The notes beneath the pieces are model-generated. The model had not been told where the DNA came from. It did not search any database and saw only the letters and a list, made by a program, of their open reading frames with translations. Positions 31,960 to 40,528 of a stretch of 64,000 bases of DNA are shown piece by piece. This DNA comes from Pseudomonas gozinkensis (GTDB taxonomy: Bacteria; Pseudomonadota; Gammaproteobacteria; Pseudomonadales; Pseudomonadaceae). Numbering within the stretch: the first letter of the stretch is position 1; every line of letters starts with the position of its first letter. Position numbers and translations under genes: made by a program. The DNA is taken from contig NZ_CP062253.1 in the NCBI RefSeq assembly GCF_014863585.1, positions 3,250,501 to 3,314,500 on the forward strand, read 5' to 3'.

Positions 31960-32447
31960 GGGATACGTCCTTGTTCAATAGATTTTTGCTTGGCAAAGGG
32001 AGATGGGAAAGGTCTTGTGAGGTCGGGACTCCATCCCAGCCTGACCTTGTTGCCTGGTTCGAATTGAACGTGAAGATATTGATCAGTTGGCCCACGCTCG
32101 GGCAGTGGAAGTTCAATTTCGTGATGCTCTTCTACCGCTCCACTCAATTGCTGCTGACGGGTCATGTCCAGAATCCATTTTATTTTAATGGTTTTTCCTT
32201 CAAATCGGGTGCAGCACATAATTCCGCCGCCTCCCATTGCCATCAAGTTTCCACCCCAAAAGTCATTCGCCCAGAAACTAAAAATCGGGCGATCCATATA
32301 GTTTGCAGATGTCAACATCGCCCCAGGCGTACGAAACTGGTTGTAAAGGTACGAACCCAGGAAAGGCAGCAGTAAAACAAGCATCCCAATGACCAGGTTG
32401 CGGCGGCGCCAGATTTTTTGCCGCTTCATGTTCATAGCCACGGTCAT
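31956..32447 (-). CDS. DUF3304 protein, putative Tle1 immunity protein (copy 1)
   Basis: 163 residues with AAGGA 9 nt before ATG 32447. One membrane helix (about 19-38) places the DUF3304 domain in the periplasm (MLTSANYMDRPIFSFWANDFWGGN, GGGGIMCC, YLHVQFEPGN). Its stop overlaps the start of the lipase by 4 bp, so immunity is made before the toxin. Similar to copy 2 at 29569-30081 but diverged at the C-terminus. Confidence 0.82.
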   Translation of the reverse strand: MTVAMNMKRQKIWRRRNLVIGMLVLLLPFLGSYLYNQFRTPGAMLTSANYMDRPIFSFWANDFWGGNLMAMGGGGIMCCTRFEGKTIKIKWILDMTRQQQLSGAVEEHHEIELPLPERGPTDQYLHVQFEPGNKVRLGWSPDLTRPFPSPFAKQKSIEQGRIP

Positions 32448-32538
32448 TTCTTGAGATCCTTATCTTGCGATACTTCTAAAACAGTCGAATGCATGACGGG
32501 CAAAAATGGACAGCTGATTTGTTTATCTATCCCGAAAC

Positions 32539-33378
32539 TCACTCCGACAACTCCCTCATCACAACCCCAAGCGGCAACTTCTCCCCAACAGCCCGCGCTT
32601 TGGCTTTGTTCCACATCGGCCAATTCGCCGGGAACTCGGGATCCATCAATTGAAGGCTGGCAAACAGGCTGACGTCTTCCGGGTCCGACAAGCCTTCTGC
32701 GCGTCCAGCGTCCAGCGCCTGCTTGACCTGGTTCAACCGGTCGCCATGGCAGCTACTGGTGAATACCTCTGGCGCGTCTTTTTCCAGTTCGGTGGTCAGG
32801 TTGTAGGGCAGGGGATCGATCTCCATGTCCTTCCATAACCTGGCGTCCAGGAAAATCGGCTGGTACTTGCCCGGTTGTTCCAGGTTGAGCCCTTTGAAGC
32901 ATTGCCACTCATCATCCGCCGCTGGCACCCACCACTCGTGCAACGGACCGAAAAGCCAGGCATGCCAGGACAGGTCGTCTCGAGCGTGGAGCATCGGCAG
33001 TACTTCAGGGGCGTAGCTGCGGATCATCAGGACTTCGCCGGCTTCATTTTTTGCCAGCAAGGCGTCGCTCAGGTGCGCCGCGAGTTTTTCTGCGGGGCAG
33101 TCGGTGCGGATCCAGCTGGCCATGGCAGTGCAGCCGGTAAAGTATTCGTGGGCGAGAAAGGCCTCGAATTCCATGTCACTGACGTCCACGAGCCATGGGC
33201 CGTAGTTGCGCAATTCGGCGAACTCCGGTTGAAGCATCAAGGGGCGGCGTGACGGATCGGATTTGAGGAATTGCTGCCGAGCCGGCTCGGAGAGCAGGCC
33301 CGTTTCAACGATTGCGAATCGCGACTGTGCGTTTTTATGCGCCTCTGCCCAGGCTTTCGCTGCGTCGTCCTTCGTCAT
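32539..33378 (-). CDS. DUF4123 adaptor/chaperone for T6SS effector loading
   Basis: 279 residues from ATG 33378, which shares one base with the VgrG stop (TGATG). The frame extends 18 codons upstream inside vgrG, but that start is not needed. DUF4123 proteins load an effector onto its cognate VgrG. Recognisable features are RFAIVETGLL, PQDL-like spacing before GPWLVDVSDMEFEAFL, and the RSYAPEVLPMLHARDD plus FGPLHEWWVP segments. It sits between VgrG and the lipase/immunity genes, as expected. Confidence 0.85.
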   Translation of the reverse strand: MTKDDAAKAWAEAHKNAQSRFAIVETGLLSEPARQQFLKSDPSRRPLMLQPEFAELRNYGPWLVDVSDMEFEAFLAHEYFTGCTAMASWIRTDCPAEKLAAHLSDALLAKNEAGEVLMIRSYAPEVLPMLHARDDLSWHAWLFGPLHEWWVPAADDEWQCFKGLNLEQPGKYQPIFLDARLWKDMEIDPLPYNLTTELEKDAPEVFTSSCHGDRLNQVKQALDAGRAEGLSDPEDVSLFASLQLMDPEFPANWPMWNKAKARAVGEKLPLGVVMRELSE

Positions 33379-35471
33379 CAATTGGCTCCCGATTGCAGGG
33401 CCAGTTTTTCCCGCATGGCTTTCTTCAGGCACTCAACGCAGATGCCTTTCGGCGCCTTCAGCTTTGGCACTACGGCCAGCGATTCAGCCTCGATCTTTTG
33501 ATTCAGCCGGGTTTGCATCAAGCGTCCGGCCTTGTCGAGGGCTGCCAGGCCAGGAATGAAAGGCACGAGGATCTGAATGCCTGAGCCCACCCCCGGCGCA
33601 CCGCCGGTGTTGGCCTTCACTTCCGCACCGCTGATGGTCACGCCACCCGCATCGACCTTGACGAAACTGCCGCCAGCCTTGGCCGTCAGCTCCATACCAC
33701 CCTCGATCACGACCTTGTCGCCGGCGTGGTAATGAATCTCCGTGCCCGCCTCAACGAACTGCCCGGTGCCGACTTTCACATGCTGAGTCACGCCCACGGT
33801 CAGGTGATCGTTGGCGCGCATTTCACTGACACGATCCAGATGAGTGATGCGGTGCTCTTCAACCTTGAATTCACTCAAAACATTGGCTTCAACCGTGTCA
33901 TGCCGTTCATTGCCAACGCGAATCTTCTGGTCGTGCTCGATGTTCTCGTCCCAGTCGCGCTGGGCGTGGATATAGATCTGTTCCGCGCCTTTCTTGTCTT
34001 CGATGCGGAATTCGTTGTAGCCCTTGCCGCCCGGTGAGCTCAGGGTCTTGAAGGTGCTGCGGGTCTTGTTCGCCGGCAAGTCGTAGGGGACGACGTTTTC
34101 CTTGTGGTACAGGCAACCGGTCACCAGCGGCTGGTCGGGGTCGCCTTCGAGGAAGGTCACCAGCACTTCCATGCCGATGCGTGGAATGGCAATGCCGCCG
34201 TACGCTGCGCCGGCCCAGCCGCTGGCGACGCGTAGCCAGCAGGTGGTCTTGTCGTCGGCCTGGCCGTCGCGGTCCCAGTGGAATTGCACTTTCACGCGGC
34301 CGTACTGGTCGCAGTGAATTTCTTCGCCAGCGGGGCCGGTGACGATGGCGGTCTGGCTGCCGAGCACTTTCGGTTTCGGGTGTTCGAGGGCAGGGCGGTA
34401 GTGGGCGTCCCACGGGGTGGCCACGAACGAGTTGCGGTAGCCCTGGTGGAAATCGCTCTTGTTGTCGGTGACGTCGCTGGTGACGTTTTCGCCCAGCACT
34501 TGCGGCTGCTTGCCTTCGTGGAAAACTTCCAGCAGCAGCCACAGATCGTTCCATTCGGCGCGCGGGTGTTCGGCCAGGGTCATGAAGTGGCCGCTGGTCA
34601 GGGTCGGTTCGTCACCTTTGCCTTCGGCGAGTTTGTAGTCGCTGCGATGGCGTTCCAGCGCGCGGGTCGAGAGGAACTTGCCGCGCTCGCGCGTGGTGAA
34701 GCGGCCGGGGTAGTCGTAGTCTTCCAGGTCCGGCATGAACTCGGATTTGACTGCGCCTTCGGGCAGGATCTTCGGTTTTTCGAAATCATAGTCGCGGCGG
34801 CTGACGCGGCTGGTGCGGGTTTCCAGGCGCAGGTTGAAACGCTTGATCACCGGTTTGTCGGCGGTCATGCCGGAGTCTTGCTGGTAGTTCACCGGTTTCA
34901 GTTTGCGGAAAACGGTCTGGTCGTCGCCGAACACCAGTTTGTGGCCGCTGCTGCTGTGCTGGAAGTGGAAGTGAATGCCTTCCTCTTCGCACAGGCGCTG
35001 GATGAAATGCAGGTCGGATTCGTCGTACTGCACGCAGTAATCGCGTTCCGGGTATTCGGCGCCGAGCTGGAAGCTGTAGGCGTTAGCCAGGATCCCGCGA
35101 TCTTCCAGCACCTGGGCAATGATCTTCGGCACCGTCAGTTGTTGGAAAATCTGCTGGTCATGGTTGTGCCGCAGGTAGGCCAGTTGCGGCACCAGGCTCA
35201 GGCTGTAGCGGGTCAGGGTCTTGCCGGAATCGCCTTGCTCGATGCGATACACCAGACCATGAATCTTGCCTTCGCCAGTGGCGCCGAACGTGAGGCAGCC
35301 AGGCTTGTGCAGAAGTTCTTCAAGGTTGAGGTCGGGACGGGCGCTGACCAGTTCGATGTCGAAACGGAACGGTTCGTTGAGGGCTTCGCGACCAGTGAAA
35401 CTGAGGACTTGCAGATCGGCCGAAGCGCCTTCGAGCGTGAGGGTAATGTGGGTAGCGTTGGCGTCCAGCAT
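33378..35471 (-). CDS. vgrG: VgrG (TssI) spike protein
   Basis: 697 residues. The N-terminal gp27-like part (FTGREALNEPFRFDIELVS; ERDYCVQYDESDLHFIQRLCEEEG) is followed by the gp5 OB-fold (QYGRVKVQFHWDRDG, SGWAGAAYGG, PRIGMEVLVTFLEGDPDQP) and the beta-helix repeats. The spike is followed by a short extension (about 625-697) that ends in a GICVECLKK CxxC motif. VgrG trimers tip the T6SS tube and carry effectors. No hcp or structural T6SS gene is in the window, so this is an orphan vgrG island. Confidence 0.95.
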   Translation of the reverse strand: MLDANATHITLTLEGASADLQVLSFTGREALNEPFRFDIELVSARPDLNLEELLHKPGCLTFGATGEGKIHGLVYRIEQGDSGKTLTRYSLSLVPQLAYLRHNHDQQIFQQLTVPKIIAQVLEDRGILANAYSFQLGAEYPERDYCVQYDESDLHFIQRLCEEEGIHFHFQHSSSGHKLVFGDDQTVFRKLKPVNYQQDSGMTADKPVIKRFNLRLETRTSRVSRRDYDFEKPKILPEGAVKSEFMPDLEDYDYPGRFTTRERGKFLSTRALERHRSDYKLAEGKGDEPTLTSGHFMTLAEHPRAEWNDLWLLLEVFHEGKQPQVLGENVTSDVTDNKSDFHQGYRNSFVATPWDAHYRPALEHPKPKVLGSQTAIVTGPAGEEIHCDQYGRVKVQFHWDRDGQADDKTTCWLRVASGWAGAAYGGIAIPRIGMEVLVTFLEGDPDQPLVTGCLYHKENVVPYDLPANKTRSTFKTLSSPGGKGYNEFRIEDKKGAEQIYIHAQRDWDENIEHDQKIRVGNERHDTVEANVLSEFKVEEHRITHLDRVSEMRANDHLTVGVTQHVKVGTGQFVEAGTEIHYHAGDKVVIEGGMELTAKAGGSFVKVDAGGVTISGAEVKANTGGAPGVGSGIQILVPFIPGLAALDKAGRLMQTRLNQKIEAESLAVVPKLKAPKGICVECLKKAMREKLALQSGAN

Positions 35472-35831
35472 GCCTTGTTTTCCGTCCTTTGGATTAGCGT
35501 GGGCGGATGGTGCAGGATTAAACCGCCTCGTTCAAGGCGCAAATGCCGTAGAAGCACAGGTCTGAAGCCATAGGGAAAACCCCTAGGCCGGCTGTTTCGC
35601 CCCGTGAAACGGGCACTTTCGCACGAGAGATTCCGCGCAATCGTCAACTTCAACGCTCAAGAACATTCAGTCAGTTTCAGACTAAAGTCGCCTGTAGCAC
35701 GTCAAAGCCATCTGCCATCATTGGCGCTCACCCCGCGTGTTCACTGCCTCCCGGTTCTTTATCGACCCGGGACGGGAGCTATTTCTGGTTGTTTGCGCCT
35801 CTGCGCAATCGTTGTTCTGTTGGAGTTTTCA
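35472..35831. other. Divergent intergenic region, vgrG to porin
   Basis: 360 bp. It contains a GTTTC/GAAAC hairpin near 35597-35614. I could not find a convincing promoter for either gene, and no small gene that I can support. Confidence 0.4.
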
Positions 35832-37133
35832 ATGCGTCCCCCATTTCCCCTCATCACCCCGCGCCAGTCGCTTGGCTTCGGAGCCTTTGTGCTGTGCGCC
35901 GGTTTTACCGCGCAGGTTCAGGCCAGCGGTTTTTTCGAAGACACCACGGCGAAGATCGAGTCGCGCACGGTGTACTTCAACCGCGATTTCCGTGATGGGC
36001 ACACCTCCAGTGATCAGGGCGCGTCCAAGCGCGAAGAGTCGGCGCAGGGCTTCATTCTCAATCTGCAATCGGGTTACACCGAAGGCACCGTCGGTTTCGG
36101 GATCGATGCGCTGGGCATGGCGGGCTTCCAGCTCGATTCCAGCCCTGACCGCAGCAACAGCGGCCTGTTGCCGTCCAGCGGCGACAACCCGCGCGGTTCG
36201 AAAGGTCAGTACGCGAAGATGGGCCTGACCGCCAAGGTCAAAGTCTCGGACACCGTGCTGAAATACGGCGCGCTGCTGCCGGATCTGCCGCTGCTCAAGT
36301 ACAACGACGGCCGCCTGCTGCCAACCATGTTCAACGGTGCGATGCTGACCTCCAAAGTGGTGAAGGACCTGACTTTCATGGCCGCGCGTCTGGACAAGTA
36401 CACCGCCCGGGATTCGACCGATTCCCAGGACATCCGCGTGCACTGCAAGAACAAGCGCTATGCCTGCAACACCACCGCCGATCATTTCGACATGTACGGC
36501 TTCGACTACAAGATCAACGATCGCCTGACCGCGCAGTATCACTACGCCGAGCTGGAAGACATCTATCGCCAGCACTTCGTGGGTCTGCTGGCCAATCAGC
36601 CGCTGGGTGACGGCGTGCTGAAAGCCGATCTGCGGTTGCTGAAAAGCGCCGACAGCGGCGACGCGAAAGCCGGCTCCATCGACAACCGCGCCTTGAGCGG
36701 CATGCTGTCCTACGGCATCAACGGCCACACCTTCAGCGCCGGCTGGCAGCGCATGAACGGCGACAATTCGATGCCGTATCTGGATGGCAGCAACCCGTAT
36801 CTGGTGAACTACGTGCAGGTCAACGACTTCGCGGCAGCGCAGGAACGTTCCTGGCAGCTGCGTTATGACTATGACTTCAAGGCGATCGGCATCAACGGCC
36901 TGAGCTTCCTGACCCGTTACGTGAACGGCGATCACATCAAGGTGCCGGGCAGCGATCAGGAAGGTAAAGAGTGGGAGCGTGACAGCGAGTTGAAGTACGT
37001 GATCCAGACCGGCACGTTCAAGGACGTCAGCCTGCGGTTGCGTAATGCGACTTACCGCACCAACTACGAGAAGTTCGCCCGGGACGTGGATGAGACCCGG
37101 TTGATCGTGAGTTACAACTTTTCGGTGTTGTAA
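35832..37133 (+). CDS. OprD-family outer-membrane porin
   Basis: 433 residues from ATG 35832 (GGAG 6 nt upstream); the open frame runs 76 codons further up without coding character. The signal peptide ends near AQVQA. The mature start (SGFFEDTTAKIESRTVYFNRDFRDG) is the OprD pattern, and the C-terminus (VSYNFSVL) ends in a barrel strand. OprD porins are 18-stranded monomers for amino acids, carboxylates or sugars. The substrate cannot be read. A cysteine pair in the HCKNKRYACN loop is typical. It is flanked by a REPIN. Confidence 0.92.
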   Translation: MRPPFPLITPRQSLGFGAFVLCAGFTAQVQASGFFEDTTAKIESRTVYFNRDFRDGHTSSDQGASKREESAQGFILNLQSGYTEGTVGFGIDALGMAGFQLDSSPDRSNSGLLPSSGDNPRGSKGQYAKMGLTAKVKVSDTVLKYGALLPDLPLLKYNDGRLLPTMFNGAMLTSKVVKDLTFMAARLDKYTARDSTDSQDIRVHCKNKRYACNTTADHFDMYGFDYKINDRLTAQYHYAELEDIYRQHFVGLLANQPLGDGVLKADLRLLKSADSGDAKAGSIDNRALSGMLSYGINGHTFSAGWQRMNGDNSMPYLDGSNPYLVNYVQVNDFAAAQERSWQLRYDYDFKAIGINGLSFLTRYVNGDHIKVPGSDQEGKEWERDSELKYVIQTGTFKDVSLRLRNATYRTNYEKFARDVDETRLIVSYNFSVL

Positions 37134-37165
37134 CCCATAGGTCGGTGGTGTCTGGACTGACGCCA

Positions 37166-37254
37166 TCGCGAGCAAGTTCGCTCCCACAGGTTTCCCCGGG
37201 TGCTCACTAAATTGTGGTCACCCTAAATCCCTGTGGGAGCGAGCTTGCTCGCGA
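37166..37254. repeat. REPIN (GTGGGAGCGAGCTTGC type)
   Basis: Two inverted REP units, 37166-37187 and 37233-37254, with a 45-bp spacer. Same type as at 14914-14976. Confidence 0.9.
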
Positions 37255-37278
37255 ATGCGTCCGTAAGAGCACTGAGGG

Positions 37279-37899
37279 TCAGAGCCAATGCCAGAACCGG
37301 CTCCAGAACCCGCGATTCAAATCATCCTTGCACGCCGCGTATTGCTGGCCGTACATGTCCGAGCGGTTCTGCACCTTGCGCGCCACCGGTGGCAGCCACG
37401 CCTTGCTGGCGTAGGTCTTCTGGCGGAAACCGCCCCAGCCTTCGTGGTAGTTGAGGTACTGGTTGTAGGCGTCGTACTTGTACACGCCGTTGATCGAGGT
37501 GGTCTTGTCCATGTACCAGCCGACGAAGTCGATGGCGTCATCGAAGTCTTCGCGATCGGCGCCGTATCGGCCGGTGCTTTTCTGGTAGTCGGACCAGACT
37601 TCATCCTTGGCCTGCGCATAGCCCGACGCCGTCGTGACGCGGCCCCACGGGATTACCCACAGCAGGTATTTGCGCGGCGTCTTGGCGTCGTAGCGGTAGC
37701 CGGACTCCTGATACATGATCGCGAACGGCACCTGGATCGGTACGCCCCAGCGCTTTTGCGTGACTTGCGCCGCGTCGTACCAATCACTCTTTTCACGAAA
37801 AATCTCGCAGAGGTTTTCCGGCGAACGCGGTGGCGATGTTCCGCAACCGGTCAACAGTGCCGCCAATACCAAAAGTCCAACCGTGCGCCCCGAATTCAA
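37279..37899 (-). CDS. Transglycosylase SLT-domain lipoprotein
   Basis: 206 residues starting at TTG 37899 (an in-frame stop is 4 codons upstream and there is no nearby in-frame ATG). A lipobox LLTGCGTS places Cys19 or so as the lipidated residue. The lysozyme-like domain has the catalytic Glu in FAIMYQESGYRYDAK and later GYAQAKDEVW and FVGWYMDKTT, as in a distinct SLT family. It should cut peptidoglycan from the periplasmic face. It follows a REPIN and is downstream of mtlZ on the same strand. Confidence 0.8.
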   Translation of the reverse strand: MNSGRTVGLLVLAALLTGCGTSPPRSPENLCEIFREKSDWYDAAQVTQKRWGVPIQVPFAIMYQESGYRYDAKTPRKYLLWVIPWGRVTTASGYAQAKDEVWSDYQKSTGRYGADREDFDDAIDFVGWYMDKTTSINGVYKYDAYNQYLNYHEGWGGFRQKTYASKAWLPPVARKVQNRSDMYGQQYAACKDDLNRGFWSRFWHWL

Positions 37900-37943
37900 A
37901 AGCCGTCATCCCGTCGTGCAAAAAAGGGCGCCAGTCTACGCGG

Positions 37944-38882
37944 TCAGGTCAACTGGTGGCGATAAGGCAAATCCGGACCTGTTTTACTGCATGTGAGGGC
38001 GGCGGCCTGTACGGCAAACCTGAGCATGCCGTCGATCTGCTCGCGGTCAAGGTGTTGAACGCCCTCCACCGAATCCAGTTCATGCTCGGTCAGCCAGGTG
38101 ATCAACGCGGCCTGGAAGGTATCGCCGGCGCCGACGGTGTCGGCAATCTTCACCGAGCTTGCCGGCACCGACCATGAACCATGGGCACGGCTGAACACGG
38201 TCGCGCCTTCACCGCCACGGGTCAGAAACACCACCTGGCAACGATGCTGCAACCAGCCTTCGATGACGCGCGCCGGATCCTGCTCGGGGTACAGCAGGCT
38301 CAAATCTTCGTCGCTGACCTTGATCAGGTCCGCCAACGGCACCAGCGTAGCGATTCGTTCGCGCCACAGGTCGATGTTCGGCTCGGGGTTGAGGCGCACG
38401 TTCGGGTCGAGGCTGATCAGGCGCTTGCCGCTTTCGCGCTGCACCAGCGCAAGCAAGGTATCGGCAATCGGCTGCACCACCAGCGAGAAAGAACCGAAGT
38501 GCAAGCCGCGCACTTCAGGGCCCAACGTTGGCAAGTGCGTCAGGCTCAACTGGCGGTCGGCACAGCCTTCGCCACGGAAGCTGTAGTGTGGCGAACCATT
38601 GGCGCCCACCGCGACCATCGCCAGCGTGGTTGGCGCAGCGAAATCCACCAGGTAATCCGGGCGTACGCCTTCATCCTGCAGCACTTGCTGCAAACGCCGG
38701 CCGAGGTAGTCGGTGGACAACCCGCCGAACAGCGCCGAATCCACGCCCAGCCGGCGCAAACCCACCGCCACGTTGAACGGCGAGCCACCGGCAATCGCCT
38801 TGAAATTGACTTTCGATGCCTGCCCGCCGGCATCGTCTTCGCTGAAGAAATCGAACAGCGCTTCGCCACACACCAGGTACAT
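37944..38882 (-). CDS. mtlZ: Fructokinase MtlZ (PfkB family)
   Basis: 312 residues from ATG 38882, 13 nt after the mtlY stop. PfkB-family features: N-terminal CGEALFDFF, GGSPFNVAVGLRRLG, and the C-terminal catalytic signature DTVGAGDTFQAAL. Mannitol dehydrogenase makes fructose, so this enzyme would phosphorylate it to fructose 6-phosphate. Last gene of the mtl operon. A start further upstream (38912) is possible but would overlap mtlY. Confidence 0.9.
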   Translation of the reverse strand: MYLVCGEALFDFFSEDDAGGQASKVNFKAIAGGSPFNVAVGLRRLGVDSALFGGLSTDYLGRRLQQVLQDEGVRPDYLVDFAAPTTLAMVAVGANGSPHYSFRGEGCADRQLSLTHLPTLGPEVRGLHFGSFSLVVQPIADTLLALVQRESGKRLISLDPNVRLNPEPNIDLWRERIATLVPLADLIKVSDEDLSLLYPEQDPARVIEGWLQHRCQVVFLTRGGEGATVFSRAHGSWSVPASSVKIADTVGAGDTFQAALITWLTEHELDSVEGVQHLDREQIDGMLRFAVQAAALTCSKTGPDLPYRHQLT

Positions 38883-38895
38883 AGTTGTTTGCTCT

Positions 38896-40392
38896 TTATA
38901 AGGTTGCGACATGCAGTCGATAGCGTTCATAGGCCTGCTGGAAGGCCGCGACATTCGCGGCAACCGGCAGGGTTTCACTGTTCAGGTCGAGCTTCACGCA
39001 GCGCTCGCACAGATCGGCCAGGGTGTCTTCGTGGCCGTTCGACCACGACTTGCACCACGCCGCCTGAATTGCAGCGCCGAGGGCTGCGGCTTCGCTCTGC
39101 TCGGTGCAGATCACCGGGGTGTTCATGATGTCGGCGACGATCTGCCGCCACACCGCACTTTTCGAACCACCGCCAATCAGGCAAATGCTGCGGCTTTGTA
39201 AACCATTCTGGCGCAACAGATCCAGTCCATAACGCAGGCCGAAGGTGGTGCCTTCGACGGCGGCGCGGCACAGATTGGCCTGGGTCAGGTTGCTCAGGGT
39301 CAAGCCATGCAGGCTGCCGGTGGCGTGGGGCAGGGGAGGCACGCGTTCGCCGTTGAGGAACGGCAGCATGCTCACGCCATCAGCGCCGATCGGGGCCTGG
39401 GCCACCAAGGCGTTGAAGGCGTCGAGATCGAGGTCGAACAATTCCCGGATCGCGCCCGTGGCGTTGGTCAGGTTCATGGTGCAGATCAACGGCAGCCAGC
39501 CGCCGCTGGAAGAACAGAAGGTCGCGACCGACGCGTCCGGGCTGACCTTCGGCACCTCGGCGTAGGCGTACACGGTGCCGGAGGAACCGAGGCTCATGGT
39601 GATCGCGCCCGGTTGAATGTTGCCGGTCCCGATGGCGCCCATCATGTTGTCGCCGCCACCGCTGGACACCAGTGTGGTTGGGTTGATGCCCAGCTGTTCG
39701 GCAATTGCCGGCAGGATTGTGCCGACCGCTTGATGAGCATCGATCAGCTCCGGCAGCGCGGATTGCAGACGGCCGCTGGCGTCGATGTCGCGCAGCAGTT
39801 GCAGATCCCATTGGCGGGTGCGCACGTTGAAATAGCCGGTGCCGGATGCGTCGCCGTATTCGCTGCAGCTACGGCCGGTAAGCCAGAAATTCAGATAGTC
39901 GTGGGGCAGCAAGATCCGCGCGATGCGGGAGAATACCTCCGGATGCTGCTCTTGGGTCCACAACAGTTTCGATACGGTGTAGCCCGGCGCGATGACTACG
40001 CCGAGGCGTTCCAGAGAGCCTTGTTCACCGCCCAGGTGAGTCAGCAAGCGGTCGTTTTCAGCCGTGGTTTCGGTGTCGCACCAGAGCTTGGCCGGGCGCA
40101 GGACCTGGCCTTGATCGTCGAGCAGCACCAGGCCGTGTTGCTGGCCGGAAACGCCAATGCCGAGGATCGACTGGCCGTCGACATTGGCCGCCAATAAAGC
40201 GCGGCGGGTGGCGAGGGTGAACGCCTCCAGCCATTGCGCTGTGTCTTGCTCGCGACGGCCGTTGGCGCCGCTGATCATCGTGTGGGCGGCGGCGCCCTGG
40301 CCCAACACCTGGCCGCTGGTGGCGTCGAGGATGATGGCCTTGGTGCCTTGGGTGCCGCAGTCGATGCCGAGGAACAGTTGTTGGTTGTTCAT
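38896..40392 (-). CDS. mtlY: Xylulokinase MtlY (FGGY family)
   Basis: 498 residues from ATG 40392. FGGY kinase features: N-terminal phosphate loop GIDCGTQGTKAIILD, GIGVSGQQHGLV (Met/His substrate site), and the C-terminal GGGSKSAVWRQIVADI adenosine motif. MtlY phosphorylates D-xylulose, made from D-arabitol by the same dehydrogenase. Separated from mtlD by a 112-bp palindromic repeat, so translation is independent. Confidence 0.92.
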   Translation of the reverse strand: MNNQQLFLGIDCGTQGTKAIILDATSGQVLGQGAAAHTMISGANGRREQDTAQWLEAFTLATRRALLAANVDGQSILGIGVSGQQHGLVLLDDQGQVLRPAKLWCDTETTAENDRLLTHLGGEQGSLERLGVVIAPGYTVSKLLWTQEQHPEVFSRIARILLPHDYLNFWLTGRSCSEYGDASGTGYFNVRTRQWDLQLLRDIDASGRLQSALPELIDAHQAVGTILPAIAEQLGINPTTLVSSGGGDNMMGAIGTGNIQPGAITMSLGSSGTVYAYAEVPKVSPDASVATFCSSSGGWLPLICTMNLTNATGAIRELFDLDLDAFNALVAQAPIGADGVSMLPFLNGERVPPLPHATGSLHGLTLSNLTQANLCRAAVEGTTFGLRYGLDLLRQNGLQSRSICLIGGGSKSAVWRQIVADIMNTPVICTEQSEAAALGAAIQAAWCKSWSNGHEDTLADLCERCVKLDLNSETLPVAANVAAFQQAYERYRLHVATL

Positions 40393-40416
40393 GGTGTGAA
40401 CCTGTTGGTTTTTCCA

Positions 40417-40528
40417 GATCGTTCCCACGCTCCGCGTGGGAATGCAGCCCAAGACGCTCCGCGTCCCCATTCAACAGCGGACGCAGAGCGTCCATTGATG
40501 CATTCCCACGCGGAGCGTGGGAACGATC
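40417..40528. repeat. Large imperfect palindrome (CGTTCCCACGCTCCGCGTGGGAA type)
   Basis: Outer arms GATCGTTCCCACGCTCCGCG at 40417 and the inverse ending at 40528; inner GACGCTCCGCGTCC and GGACGCAGAGCGTCC pair as well. A second class of Pseudomonas palindromic repeat. It reaches into the mtlD stop codon (40527-40529). Confidence 0.85.

Noticed and set aside
32539..35471. Prophage tail module
   Set aside because: VgrG resembles phage spike proteins, but DUF4123, Tle1-like and DUF3304 neighbours are typical of T6SS, and there are no capsid, terminase, lysis or integrase genes.
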